Positions 52,575 through 60,440 of a stretch of DNA of 64,000 nt are shown in pieces. Made by a program: the position numbers and the translations under genes. Below the pieces are notes generated by a model, which was not told the DNA's origin, made no database searches, and was given only the letters and a program-made list of their open reading frames with translations. Within the stretch, counting starts at the first letter, position 1, and every line of letters starts with the position of its first letter. The DNA is from Pedobacter westerhofensis (lineage in GTDB: Bacteria > Bacteroidota > Bacteroidia > Sphingobacteriales > Sphingobacteriaceae), in contig NZ_FXTN01000009.1 of the NCBI RefSeq assembly GCF_900182595.1, positions 124,001 through 188,000 of the forward strand, written 5' to 3'.

Positions 52575-53375
52575 ATGGCAATTGAAGATCAATTTAGAAA
52601 AATAAACGCGCTTCAAAAACAAATCCTCAAACTGGAACCAGCTCCTGTAAAATGGAACCAGGATTATCTGGAAAAAGTAAAAGTTGATTTTACGTATGCA
52701 TCCAATAAGCTTGAAGGTAATAAGATATCACACGGACAGACAATACAAATATTAAAGGATTTCGTTAGCCCAAAGGATACTTCAATTTCTGATTATCTCG
52801 ATATCCTCAATCATAAAAAGGTCCTTGATTTGGTTTTCGAAAACTATCAATCAGAACGTATTACTGAAAGTAACATCAGGAAACTCCACAAAGAGTTGAT
52901 GAAAAATCCTGCGCAATGGGCAGATGATACATATTGCGACCCAGGCAAATACAAAATTTTTGAAAACCGTACATACAGATCTGACGGTAAAGAACATCTA
53001 TATGCAGAGCCAGAGAAAGTCCAACCGGCTATGGAATTATTAATTAAGGAAACAAATGAAGCTTTAAATTCTAATTCTACTGATATTGAATTTAACCCCT
53101 TATCCATAGCTACTCGTTTCCACTTCGTATTTCTTAATCATATACATCCATTTGGTGACGGAAATGGCAGAATAGCACGTATTTTTATGAATCTTATTTT
53201 ATTACAGAAAGGGCTTCCCCCTATTTTTATAAAAGAAGTTGACAAAAGAGATTACCTGGACTGTTTTACAAAGGAAGAAAAACAGCCCGGAGCAATGCTT
53301 GAATTTATGGCAGCACGATTAATTGAGAGTCTAAAATCAAAGAGAAAGTATCTCCTTGCAAGTTTGAATAAATAG
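52575..53375 (+). CDS. Fic-domain protein, class II self-inhibited
   Basis: Predicted AMP-transferase of 266 aa. The catalytic loop HPFGDGNGR (191-199) is intact with His191, and the N-terminal inhibitory motif (S/T)xxxE(G/N) is present as SNKLEG (Ser43-Gly48; Glu47 would block ATP). An N-terminal helical region precedes the Fic core. The target is unknown. Second gene of a two-gene operon with consensus promoter, just left of the decayed tmRNA-like fragments, in line with an accessory module. Confidence 0.93.
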   Translation: MAIEDQFRKINALQKQILKLEPAPVKWNQDYLEKVKVDFTYASNKLEGNKISHGQTIQILKDFVSPKDTSISDYLDILNHKKVLDLVFENYQSERITESNIRKLHKELMKNPAQWADDTYCDPGKYKIFENRTYRSDGKEHLYAEPEKVQPAMELLIKETNEALNSNSTDIEFNPLSIATRFHFVFLNHIHPFGDGNGRIARIFMNLILLQKGLPPIFIKEVDKRDYLDCFTKEEKQPGAMLEFMAARLIESLKSKRKYLLASLNK

Positions 53376-53495
53376 AAATACCATTCTTAGCAAAAATAAC
53401 TATGGAAGGATAATTATTACATCAATAAAAGCCTGTTTGATTTTCTAGCAAACGTAAGTGCTAAATAATTATCATGCATAGGAAAATGCCATTTT

Positions 53496-53565
53496 CTATA
53501 CATGACGATGATCTCATATGTAGAAAATGGCACTTTCCTATACATGAGACCAGCATCATGTATAG
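53496..53565. repeat. Two dyad modules with 8-nt spacers
   Basis: CTATACATGA-N8-TCATATGTAG (53496-53523) and CTATACATGA-N8-TCATGTATAG (53538-53565; perfect 10-bp arms). The modules are 42 bp apart. The intervening AAAATGGCA-type sequence also pairs with the left flank, giving a longer imperfect hairpin (about 53475-53545). Confidence 0.7.
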
Positions 53566-53624
53566 AATTTATGAGATTATGAAACAGCAAAAAATGGCCT
53601 CCAAGATAATCTCAGAGGCCTGTG

Positions 53625-53659
53625 TGGAGCTGAGGAGGGTTTAAATGAACCCTTTGTGC
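53625..53659 (-). other. Decayed tmRNA-3'-end-like fragment (left)
   Basis: On the minus strand it reads GCACAAAGGGTTCATTTAAA and then CCCTCCTCAGCTCCA, which resembles the T-arm and acceptor 3' end of ssrA (GGAC..GGGTTC..CCC..CAGCTCCA). The loop carries an insertion, so it is not functional. A hairpin follows it, as in a tRNA-type terminator. Confidence 0.4.
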
Positions 53660-53938
53660 GGCTTTTAATGCTGGTTAGGGCGGTTAATGAGGAAAATTAA
53701 TTGGAAATTGGGGAATTGGGTTTTGAAGTGGTATGAGAGGCAAGAGGGCAGCCATCGAACACCTAATCAAGAGATTTGTTACTTCAACCGGAGCCTCCCC
53801 TCAGAGGTAAAAGACAGCTTACGGCTATGGCGGTTGACCAGTTATGTAGTGAGAGAAATCCAGCTAGGCTGAAGAGGGCAAGAATGAAATTAGCTACGCT
53901 CATAACATACATGCTCAAAAAAACTAATGTTTATTGGC

Positions 53939-55165
53939 TTATAACGACCTGACCAAAGTTTTGGAATCGATGGTATTTGTCAAACGACAATTATCATCAT
54001 AATCTTTCGCCGGGTTCAGGCCAAAAGCACTCAAAAGTTCTTCTCGGACTACTTTATTAGCTGGATTACGTAGGTCAAAATGAGTGCTGTAATTAGGATT
54101 TTTACTGTAGTCAAACTTTCCTTTATTGGCAATGGCGTTTTTAATTTCTAATAAACCAAAATATTTAGGGTAAAAACCAATGCTATAGAAACCATAAGGG
54201 TTGGAAACTTCTCTTGAGTAACTATTCTCTGCGACGAATGGATTTTCTGCAACGAAATATTTGTTAAATGTGGTGATAGAAAGTTCCTGATGAATAAGGC
54301 CCCATTGTAAAAATGATGTATGTTTTTGCATATTGATATGTCGGCCATATGATATTGGAAAATCCAATTCTTCTGGCTTTAATTCCTTGTGTCCTATCAC
54401 TTCAAATTGCCCGTAAAGCAACAAGTTATCCATCATATAATCGGATGGTAAAGAACCTGCGTGCTCTAAAATTGTTAGATCGATATTTTTAGTTTCAGAC
54501 AAATAAGCATAAACCTTGACCAGTACTGGTTTGGTCATTATCAGATTCAAGCCGTGGTCACCAGATAGGATGCTCTTTTTTTTAATCTGGTCTATACTGG
54601 CCAGTACCCGTCCAAAGCCATATTGGGTTCTACTAACTTTAAAGACAAGGAAATCACCAGATTTAAACTTAGAGAGTTTGCGTTGGGCTTCCTTAAATTG
54701 ATTAATTTCGACTAAATGCTTTGGTGGAGCGCTATTGACAAAGTCTGTTGCAATAATGCTTATTTCTAATGTTGCAGCATCTTTTACAAATTTCTTTTCC
54801 CAGCGAGTATCGTAAAAAGTGGTTTGGGTATTGTAATTGCCAATAGAAACACGTCCAAGATAATCTATGCCACAATATACACCAGTCGGTTGACGCGACT
54901 CCAATACTGAAAGGGTGAGTTTCTTTTCTTTCCCTTTACCCGTTTTAGGTAGTAGTATTGTTCTGCCACGAGTTAACTCATTGTACTGCTTTTCCTGATA
55001 TTGCTCTTTAGTAGAGAGAATATGCCTTTTAATCACTTCTCCTTCAAAATAAAGAGTGCTATCCGGGCGATAGGTATCTCCCTTGAAAATCGTTCTTTCC
55101 CAATGTGGCTCTATCGGGTTTAAGCCAAAATATAGGCGTTGTTCATTTGTTAATTCAAATTTCAT
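53939..55165 (-). CDS. Imm26-like protein, 408 aa
   Basis: A soluble 408-aa protein without signal peptide. The central stretch KFKSGDFLVFKVSRTQYGFGRVLASI (about residues 165-190, in two parts) matches the opening of Imm26-type immunity domains (G.F..I.....YAFGRVL). The N-terminal region (about 1-150) is unassigned. Immunity 26 proteins are thought to protect against polymorphic toxins, but no toxin gene is beside it, so it may be an orphan immunity gene. Flanked by tmRNA-like fragments, hence probably imported DNA. Confidence 0.65.
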   Translation of the reverse strand: MKFELTNEQRLYFGLNPIEPHWERTIFKGDTYRPDSTLYFEGEVIKRHILSTKEQYQEKQYNELTRGRTILLPKTGKGKEKKLTLSVLESRQPTGVYCGIDYLGRVSIGNYNTQTTFYDTRWEKKFVKDAATLEISIIATDFVNSAPPKHLVEINQFKEAQRKLSKFKSGDFLVFKVSRTQYGFGRVLASIDQIKKKSILSGDHGLNLIMTKPVLVKVYAYLSETKNIDLTILEHAGSLPSDYMMDNLLLYGQFEVIGHKELKPEELDFPISYGRHINMQKHTSFLQWGLIHQELSITTFNKYFVAENPFVAENSYSREVSNPYGFYSIGFYPKYFGLLEIKNAIANKGKFDYSKNPNYSTHFDLRNPANKVVREELLSAFGLNPAKDYDDNCRLTNTIDSKTLVRSL

Positions 55166-55252
55166 TAGCGCTATTTTACGCAGTTTAAGTTCTAAATAAT
55201 TATCAATTATAATAAATGGCGCTTTTCCAGATATGAGCTTTGACCACTTACG

Positions 55253-55549
55253 CTACATAGGATCTTCATATAATATAAATGTAGATCCGTGTTCTATAGC
55301 ATTATCGTAATAATCCTTTTTGTCCCCATGTCCTATTCTATCGGGACTAACCTTTCCCACTCTGGAAAATTCGATATTGCTAAATCCAAGTTCTGCAATA
55401 ACCTCTTCTGCTTGTATTGGGGCATATTCAGAATTTTTATCTTGTTTCAAATAAAATAAAAAGGCATGTTTTTCTCCGACTGGATACTTGTGCTTCGATT
55501 TTTCTGTTATGCATGCAGATCCTAAATATATGTGTATTTCAAAACTCAT
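55253..55549 (-). CDS. Small hypothetical protein, 98 aa
   Basis: Not recognised. A 98-aa soluble acidic protein (FEIHIYLGSACITEKSKHKY; FSRVGKVSPDRIGHGDKKDY) ending in FILYEDPM. It lies in the segment between the two tmRNA-like fragments, 87 bp upstream of the Imm26-like gene on the same strand, which suggests joint import; it might be a further immunity protein. Confidence 0.6.
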   Translation of the reverse strand: MSFEIHIYLGSACITEKSKHKYPVGEKHAFLFYLKQDKNSEYAPIQAEEVIAELGFSNIEFSRVGKVSPDRIGHGDKKDYYDNAIEHGSTFILYEDPM

Positions 55550-55619
55550 TTATAAATATATAAGATTTAGTCTAACTGACAAACTTAGCGATTAAAACAA
55601 CATAACAAAAGGGCCTCAG

Positions 55620-55650
55620 TGGAGCCGAAGGGGTTCGAACCCTTATCCAC
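55620..55650 (-). other. tmRNA-3'-end-like fragment (right)
   Basis: On the minus strand GTGGATAAGGGTTCGAACCC then CTTCGGCTCCA gives an intact T-loop TTCGAAC, a T-stem and an acceptor 3' strand ending in A, as at the 3' end of ssrA or a tRNA. The 5' acceptor strand and the rest of the molecule are missing, so it is a fragment, best read as an attachment-site scar. Confidence 0.5.
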
Positions 55651-56034
55651 TTCAGTGGCCCATTACCAGGATGGATGTCAGCAAATGCTGGCAAGATCCA
55701 AGCCTCAAACAAAAATATTTCAAATTATTTTTGACGATAATTAATTTCTTTAATACATTTGTTTATTAATAAAACATTATTGTAATCTATTAGGATAAAT
55801 AATGTTTTAAAAATTTTATAGAGTCTTGCGGCTAGCAATCTCAGGCCGTGACGTAAGACAGCAGTTTACCCATTATCTATGTGTAGATGTACTATATTTG
55901 TACCTCGAGATAGATTTGGGGTCTGCTGTAATTCCGTGTTTACGTAAGGCCTGAGAAACTTTTGCTAGCCACGGTTGGCGGACCCCAAATTTATCATTCC
56001 AACCCCAGGACTCATTGTAGTGAAACCGACTAAA
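55651..56034. other. Gene-free leader region with nested inverted repeats
   Basis: No gene. AT-rich DNA (55690-55830) is followed by an imperfect inverted repeat (55831-55864 with 55923-55969; blocks GCTAGCAA, TCTCAGGCC, ACGTAA, ACAGCAG) and a second hairpin (GATTTGGGGTCTGC 55913-55926 with GCGGACCCCAAATT 55978-55991, one mismatch). A TATATTTG -7 element (55893-55900) would start a transcript just before the second hairpin. Confidence 0.65.
55893..55900 (+). promoter_or_regulatory. -7 promoter element (TATATTTG) of the HEPN gene
   Basis: Exact TAnnTTTG lying inside the large inverted repeat; the transcript would carry the hairpin 55913-55991 in its leader. Confidence 0.5.
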
Positions 56035-56952
56035 ATGAGATATATGGAAATGCATACCACCACAGCAATCAACCACCAGACAAACCATTTTAAGAAATTC
56101 GTTAACCGTCTGGTAGAGAGATTTCAGCCACTGCAGCTTTTCTGCTTCGCCAAAACCAACCTTATTGCAGAGACGAATGGTTGTTTTACAGCAACTGAAA
56201 GCAGCTACAATTGTAATTACTGTTTACTGATGGTGACAGAGAAGGCTACACGCATTGATCATGAAGTACAGGAATTTTCAAATATCTACTATCATCACGG
56301 CACAATTTCGGTGATCAGCCACAGTCAGCAGACAGTATCGGAAGCACTCAGGGCCAACAGCAGGTTTTTTATCCGGATATACACTACTGGACAGCTGTTA
56401 TACAGCCGTGACGGAATGAGCAATTTCGATTTTACCGACAGGTTTATTCCAACGCTGGCCGCAAAAAAAGCGCAAAAACATTTTGATCATCATATCCCCC
56501 TGGCAGAGGGCTTTCTGCACGGTGCGGCTGAATGTCTAGCCAGAAAGGACTTCAATGTCTCCACCTTTATGCTCCATCAGGTAGTAGAGCAATGCTCAAT
56601 TGTTCTGCTCAGGGTACACCTGGCTTACCGTTCTGATATTCACAATTTACTTCGCATGTTGCGCTTATGCTGTTCGTTTTCAGACCGGCCGATCCAAACA
56701 TTTTTATCAGGAAGCCCTGAAGATGAACGCTTATTCAACCTTTTACTCAAAAGCTATTGTGACTCCCGGTATGCAGGTGATTTTTCAGTCTGCGCAAATG
56801 ATGCACAAATCCTTTTGGATCGTGTATCATTATTCTTAATGCTCACAAAGGAAATGTGTATTGCCAAAATTGAAGAATTAGCACATCAAGCATCAGTATA
56901 TCAGGAACTAATGGGAGAAAATGAAGTTGCGCTTAAGAAAGTTTTGCATTAA
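56035..56952 (+). CDS. HEPN-domain protein with nucleotidyltransferase-like N-terminus
   Basis: A 305-aa soluble protein. The N-terminal part (about 1-150, FQPLQLFCFAKTN, YNCNYCLLMVTEK) resembles a degenerate nucleotidyltransferase fold without the GSxxxGxxxSD motif. The C-terminal part (about 165-290; AEGFLHGAAECLARKDFNVS, MLHQVVEQCSIVLLRVHLAY, SRYAGDF) is a HEPN-type helical bundle. The RX4-6H catalytic motif is not clear (RSDIH). I chose ATG 56035; the frame is open upstream to a TTG at 55975. The 3' end overlaps the convergent flavoprotein gene by 20 bp. Confidence 0.75.
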   Translation: MRYMEMHTTTAINHQTNHFKKFVNRLVERFQPLQLFCFAKTNLIAETNGCFTATESSYNCNYCLLMVTEKATRIDHEVQEFSNIYYHHGTISVISHSQQTVSEALRANSRFFIRIYTTGQLLYSRDGMSNFDFTDRFIPTLAAKKAQKHFDHHIPLAEGFLHGAAECLARKDFNVSTFMLHQVVEQCSIVLLRVHLAYRSDIHNLLRMLRLCCSFSDRPIQTFLSGSPEDERLFNLLLKSYCDSRYAGDFSVCANDAQILLDRVSLFLMLTKEMCIAKIEELAHQASVYQELMGENEVALKKVLH

Positions 56953-58735
56953 GCTGACCAGCAATTACCCTTAACTTTTCTTCTGCGTTTTGCAATTGCT
57001 GCTGTAGTTCCTGTGCTGCTAAAGCAGTGCTTAATTTAAGCTCAGGAATCATATTTTTGTAGTAATTAATCCCATTTTGCAGCTGTGTTGTAAAATTTTC
57101 AAAGTACTTCTGTTTTTTCGTATTCAGATCATCCAGCTGTGCATTCAGGTCTTTTTTCAGATACTCAACATACAGGTTAAGCTCATTGATGAACAGGTTT
57201 GGCCGGCTGATCTTAAAGCTAATGGCTTCCTTTCCATAAATATGGTTAACCATTTCTCTGAGTGTATACGTTTTTGAAAAATAAGCCAGGTTTGGGCCGG
57301 GGCAAATGCTTACTGCTTTGTTTTCACGCGGTTTCAGCATCCCATTTTTGAGGTACGTTGAAGCACATAATCCTTCACACAGACAGATTTTCTCCGTAAC
57401 TGCATCCAGTTTTTCTTTCAAAACATCAGGTTCTGTCTCGGTTAACATCAATTCTTTGATCTTTAGGTGCTGATATTCCCTTGAAGCTGTACAAATCGGC
57501 AATGCTGTAAATTCTGTATTGGTAGATAGCAACTTTTTTTTGCATGGGCTGCCCGGCCTGCCCTTTTCAATACGTTGTAGCCGCTGTTCTTCCATCGTAC
57601 TTTGTTTAAAGTTATTGAACAGTACGCCTAATGGAGAAGAATTGCTGATGTAGTAATCTTCACTTGTTGCCCCAGCCAGTGCAGCCAGGGTATTGTTATC
57701 TACGTTGGTCACTTCAGGAACCAGCAGAAAGGGGCTTCCCCATCCGGCGGCATCCAGCTGGTAATAATTGATCAGGAAGCTATGTTCTTCGGCGGTGCCG
57801 ATCCCACCCTGTGCGGTAATTTTTAAGCCCGGTTTTGTGGATACCCTGATGTCTTTGGCTTGCAGTGCAGAATGGTATATCCCATAAAGTTCATTGCTTA
57901 GTTCTGTCCTTTTCTGTTTAAACTCTTCGAGGATCGGGCCCAGTAAAAAACCTTCGGTAGCAAAAGCATGGCCGCCGCAGTTCAGTCCTGATTCTACCCT
58001 GAACTCGTTTACCCAAAGGCCTTTTTTAGCCAGCATCTTTGCCTGGATCAGGGCAGACCGGAAATCGCTCACTTTAAGGATGATCTTTTTCCTGATCAAT
58101 CCTGCTTTATCAGGGAAGAAATCTTTGCAGGTTTCCATATAGGCATACAGCCTTGGGTTTAAACCTGCTGAAATAACTACAGAGGAGTATAGGGTACTGT
58201 TGGCAAAACCCCGCATGGCCGCTACGGCATCAGTAAAATCATTGCCCAGGTTTTCATGAGCGGCATTGTAATTCGCTTTGTCTACTTTAGACATAATATT
58301 TACATCGATCCCGCCTGCCGTCATCTGCCACCGCAATTCTTTCTGCAGCACGTCTTTTTCTTCGCCTTTTTCCATCTGCATCATATGTCTGTAGATCATC
58401 TTTGGACGTGAATGCTGCGGCAGCAATTCAAAATAGTTATGGATATCATTTCCCGGAGCAAAACTTTGCAGCCTGAGCAGCCTGAACTGCTCATTCACCA
58501 GCCTGTGCAACAGGTTGAGATAGGCCGTGATTCTCCTGGCCCTTCCATCTTCGTCCTCTTTGGCTATCGCAACGTATTCCAGCTGATTTTCTGCACAATG
58601 AAACTTGCGCATGCGCTCACAGAGCTCGTCGTCTGTGATAGAAACAACGGAGGATATGCCATATCTGGCTACTTTTAATGGAGTGTCTATCGAATAGCCT
58701 AATCCTAGAACGGGAATATGAAAAGTATGGGTCAT
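56933..58735 (-). CDS. Nitronate-monooxygenase-like TIM-barrel flavoprotein, 600 aa
   Basis: A conserved 600-aa cytoplasmic protein. The motifs GLNCGGHAFATEGFLLGP and TAQGGIGTAEEHSFLI correspond to the FMN-binding parts of nitronate monooxygenase/NPD-type TIM barrels, but the protein is much longer, has an insertion with several Cys (CKKK, CLCEGLCAS, CPGPN; about residues 395-475) and ends in coiled-coil helices (about 500-600). The substrate is unknown. Divergent from a membrane protein/FixL-like/REC-CRP operon and sharing its dyad-containing promoter region, so it may be part of the oxygen response. Confidence 0.72.
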   Translation of the reverse strand: MTHTFHIPVLGLGYSIDTPLKVARYGISSVVSITDDELCERMRKFHCAENQLEYVAIAKEDEDGRARRITAYLNLLHRLVNEQFRLLRLQSFAPGNDIHNYFELLPQHSRPKMIYRHMMQMEKGEEKDVLQKELRWQMTAGGIDVNIMSKVDKANYNAAHENLGNDFTDAVAAMRGFANSTLYSSVVISAGLNPRLYAYMETCKDFFPDKAGLIRKKIILKVSDFRSALIQAKMLAKKGLWVNEFRVESGLNCGGHAFATEGFLLGPILEEFKQKRTELSNELYGIYHSALQAKDIRVSTKPGLKITAQGGIGTAEEHSFLINYYQLDAAGWGSPFLLVPEVTNVDNNTLAALAGATSEDYYISNSSPLGVLFNNFKQSTMEEQRLQRIEKGRPGSPCKKKLLSTNTEFTALPICTASREYQHLKIKELMLTETEPDVLKEKLDAVTEKICLCEGLCASTYLKNGMLKPRENKAVSICPGPNLAYFSKTYTLREMVNHIYGKEAISFKISRPNLFINELNLYVEYLKKDLNAQLDDLNTKKQKYFENFTTQLQNGINYYKNMIPELKLSTALAAQELQQQLQNAEEKLRVIAGQLNAKLS

Positions 58736-58791
58736 GCGCTGTTGTTTTATCTGTAGGGTAGCAAAAGAGCACAGAAAAATTAAGGTAAAAT

Positions 58792-58805
58792 ATGACAGCG
58801 GTCAT
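58792..58805. promoter_or_regulatory. Dyad ATGAC-N4-GTCAT in divergent promoter region
   Basis: Perfect 5-bp arms with a 4-nt spacer, of the size bound by CRP/FNR-type dimers, 57 bp upstream of the flavoprotein ATG on the minus strand. Confidence 0.45.
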
Positions 58806-58833
58806 TATTTTCGATGACCAGTATTAATCCTTA

Positions 58834-58851
58834 TCATGATGCGGATCATGA
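58834..58851. promoter_or_regulatory. FNR/CRP-like dyad TCATGAT-N4-ATCATGA
   Basis: Perfect 7-bp arms with a 4-nt spacer. Its centre lies 44 bp from the first dyad. The near-consensus -7 element GATATTTG (58872-58879) puts the plus-strand start near 58885, so the dyad centre falls at about -42, the usual class II activator position. Confidence 0.5.
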
Positions 58852-58901
58852 AAACAGATGCTCCCTGCAATGATATTTGTGGTAATCAAAACATATATAT
58901 T

Positions 58902-59228
58902 ATGGCAACTTTAGCACTAACACATCAACCAACCATCTCATTATGGGCAAAGTTTATCACTTTTGCTGATAGTCAGAAAGAAAACAGATTAGCATGGTTC
59001 CTTGTATCACTTATTTTGCACGCCACGATGCTTGTACCCATCACATTTATCCTGGTCTATTCTCTTGACGGACATGTGATTCCCTGTCTGGCAGTCAGCA
59101 TGATTATCTTTTTTGCAAATATTGTAGCTAATATGAGCGGCGCCAACACCAGGTCTACCATCTTTCTCTTTGGCTTAAGCCTGTTAATTCATAGCGTAAT
59201 ACTGATCATCACCGTAGCCGGTATTTAG
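58902..59228 (+). CDS. Small membrane protein, 108 aa
   Basis: Not recognised. A 108-aa inner-membrane protein with three hydrophobic helices (LAWFLVSLILHATMLVPITFILVYS, CLAVSMIIFFANIVANM, STIFLFGLSLLIHSVILIITV) joined by short loops. First gene of a row with the FixL-like kinase and REC-CRP regulator, 21 bp before the kinase, so it may be a membrane partner or target of the same control. I chose ATG 58902 (MATLALTHQ). Confidence 0.7.
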   Translation: MATLALTHQPTISLWAKFITFADSQKENRLAWFLVSLILHATMLVPITFILVYSLDGHVIPCLAVSMIIFFANIVANMSGANTRSTIFLFGLSLLIHSVILIITVAGI

Positions 59229-59229
59229 C

Positions 59230-59237
59230 TATATTTG
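59230..59237 (+). promoter_or_regulatory. -7-like element (TATATTTG) before the FixL-like kinase
   Basis: Exact TAnnTTTG but only 12 bp before the ATG, so it would yield an almost leaderless transcript; may be chance. Confidence 0.3.
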
Positions 59238-59249
59238 TAAAAACACCCT

Positions 59250-60434
59250 ATGGAAAATGCGAGGCTTTTACATTCAATTATTGAAACAGCAATAGATGGA
59301 ATTATCACTATCGACAGCAAGGGGATAATGGAAAGCCTCAATCCTTCGGCGCTCAGGCTCTTTGGATACAATATTGACGAAGTTGTGGGTGAAAATATCT
59401 CGATGCTGATGCCCGAGCCGGATCATTCTGCTCATGATGAGTACATCGGTCATTATCACCGTACCCATGAAAAGCATATTATTGGCAAAGGAAGGGAAGT
59501 GAGGGGCCTGCGCAAAGATGGCTCTACCTTTCCCTTTCGCCTGGCCGTAAGCGAGGTGAAATATGAAGACCGGACGATCTTTACGGGTTTTATCCATGAC
59601 CTTTCAAAGGAAAAGGAAGCAGAGGAGCGGCTGAGGGAATATGCTACTGAACTGGAGGGACTGGTAGAAGAACGCACAAAATCGCTCAAGAAAACAGTAA
59701 CTGCCTTGAGGGAAGCCAAAGAAGAAGTAAGTTTATCCCTTGAAAAAGAGAAAGAACTGAACCAGATGAAAAGCCGTTTTGTGTCTATGGCTTCGCACGA
59801 GTTCCGCACACCGCTCAGTTCGGTGCAGCTTTCAGCTTCGCTGATTGAAAAGTATGCTCAGCCTTACGAGAACCCGCAGATTGCAAAACATGTACATAAA
59901 ATAAAAAACGCCGTTGGCAACCTCACCACCATTCTGAATGATTTTCTGTCGCTCGAAAAATTGGAAGCCGGGAGAGTGGAACCCACCTTTCAGCAATTTG
60001 ATCTGGTCAAACTTGCCGAGGAGATCACTGAAGAAATGCAGATGATTGCCAAGCAGGACCAGAATATTATCTATCAGCATACGGGACTGGAAAGCATGGT
60101 GATGCTGGACCAGAACTTACTGAAAAATTGTATGATCAACCTGATCAACAATGCGATCAAGTACTCCGGTGAAAATACCTTTATCGAATTTAATACGGAG
60201 ATCAGCGACCAGCAGTGCATCGTGACGATCAAGGATAACGGGATCGGAATTCCTGATTCGGACCAGGTCCACCTGTTCCAGCCTTTTTTCAGGGCACACA
60301 ATACAGGGAGCATTCCCGGAACGGGACTGGGACTTAATATCGTGCTGCGGTATGCCGGCCTGATGAATGGTGAAGTTCAGTTTGAAAGCAAAATTAACCA
60401 GGGAACCACTTTCGTTCTCTCTTTTAATAAATAG
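59250..60434 (+). CDS. FixL-like PAS sensor histidine kinase
   Basis: A 394-aa soluble kinase. The PAS domain (about 5-125) closely follows FixL: GIITIDSKGIMESLNPSALR, ENISMLMPEPDHSAHDEYI and KHIIGKGREVRG, where His76 sits at the place of the haem-ligand His in FixL. A coiled linker leads to HisKA (His183, ASHEFRTPLSS) and HATPase (NLINNAIKYS; DNGIGIP; GTGLGLNI). Haem binding is possible but not certain, because the same motif appears in non-haem PAS domains. Next gene is a REC-CRP regulator 6 bp downstream, clearly the partner. Confidence 0.9.
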   Translation: MENARLLHSIIETAIDGIITIDSKGIMESLNPSALRLFGYNIDEVVGENISMLMPEPDHSAHDEYIGHYHRTHEKHIIGKGREVRGLRKDGSTFPFRLAVSEVKYEDRTIFTGFIHDLSKEKEAEERLREYATELEGLVEERTKSLKKTVTALREAKEEVSLSLEKEKELNQMKSRFVSMASHEFRTPLSSVQLSASLIEKYAQPYENPQIAKHVHKIKNAVGNLTTILNDFLSLEKLEAGRVEPTFQQFDLVKLAEEITEEMQMIAKQDQNIIYQHTGLESMVMLDQNLLKNCMINLINNAIKYSGENTFIEFNTEISDQQCIVTIKDNGIGIPDSDQVHLFQPFFRAHNTGSIPGTGLGLNIVLRYAGLMNGEVQFESKINQGTTFVLSFNK

Positions 60435-60440
60435 ACCGTC

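Larger units (their letters stand above)
53376..53938. other. Gene-free region with repeats
   Basis: No convincing gene. It holds a pair of dyad-symmetric modules (53496-53565), a hairpin (GGCCTC/GAGGCC, 53597-53620) and a tmRNA-3'-like fragment (53625-53659). A 61-codon frame at 53687-53872 has no protein-like features and is left uncalled. The CTAAATAATTATCA word at 53461 recurs at 55193, to the right of the next gene. Confidence 0.7.

Noticed and set aside
53687..53872. 61-codon plus-strand frame in the gene-free stretch
   Set aside because: No recognisable domain, unusual composition (many Trp and Arg), no promoter or ribosome binding site; it lies in decayed repeat DNA and is probably chance.
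55620..55650. Complete tRNA or tmRNA gene
   Set aside because: Only the T-arm and acceptor 3' strand are present; no matching 5' acceptor strand, anticodon arm or tag-peptide frame could be found in the neighbouring sequence.
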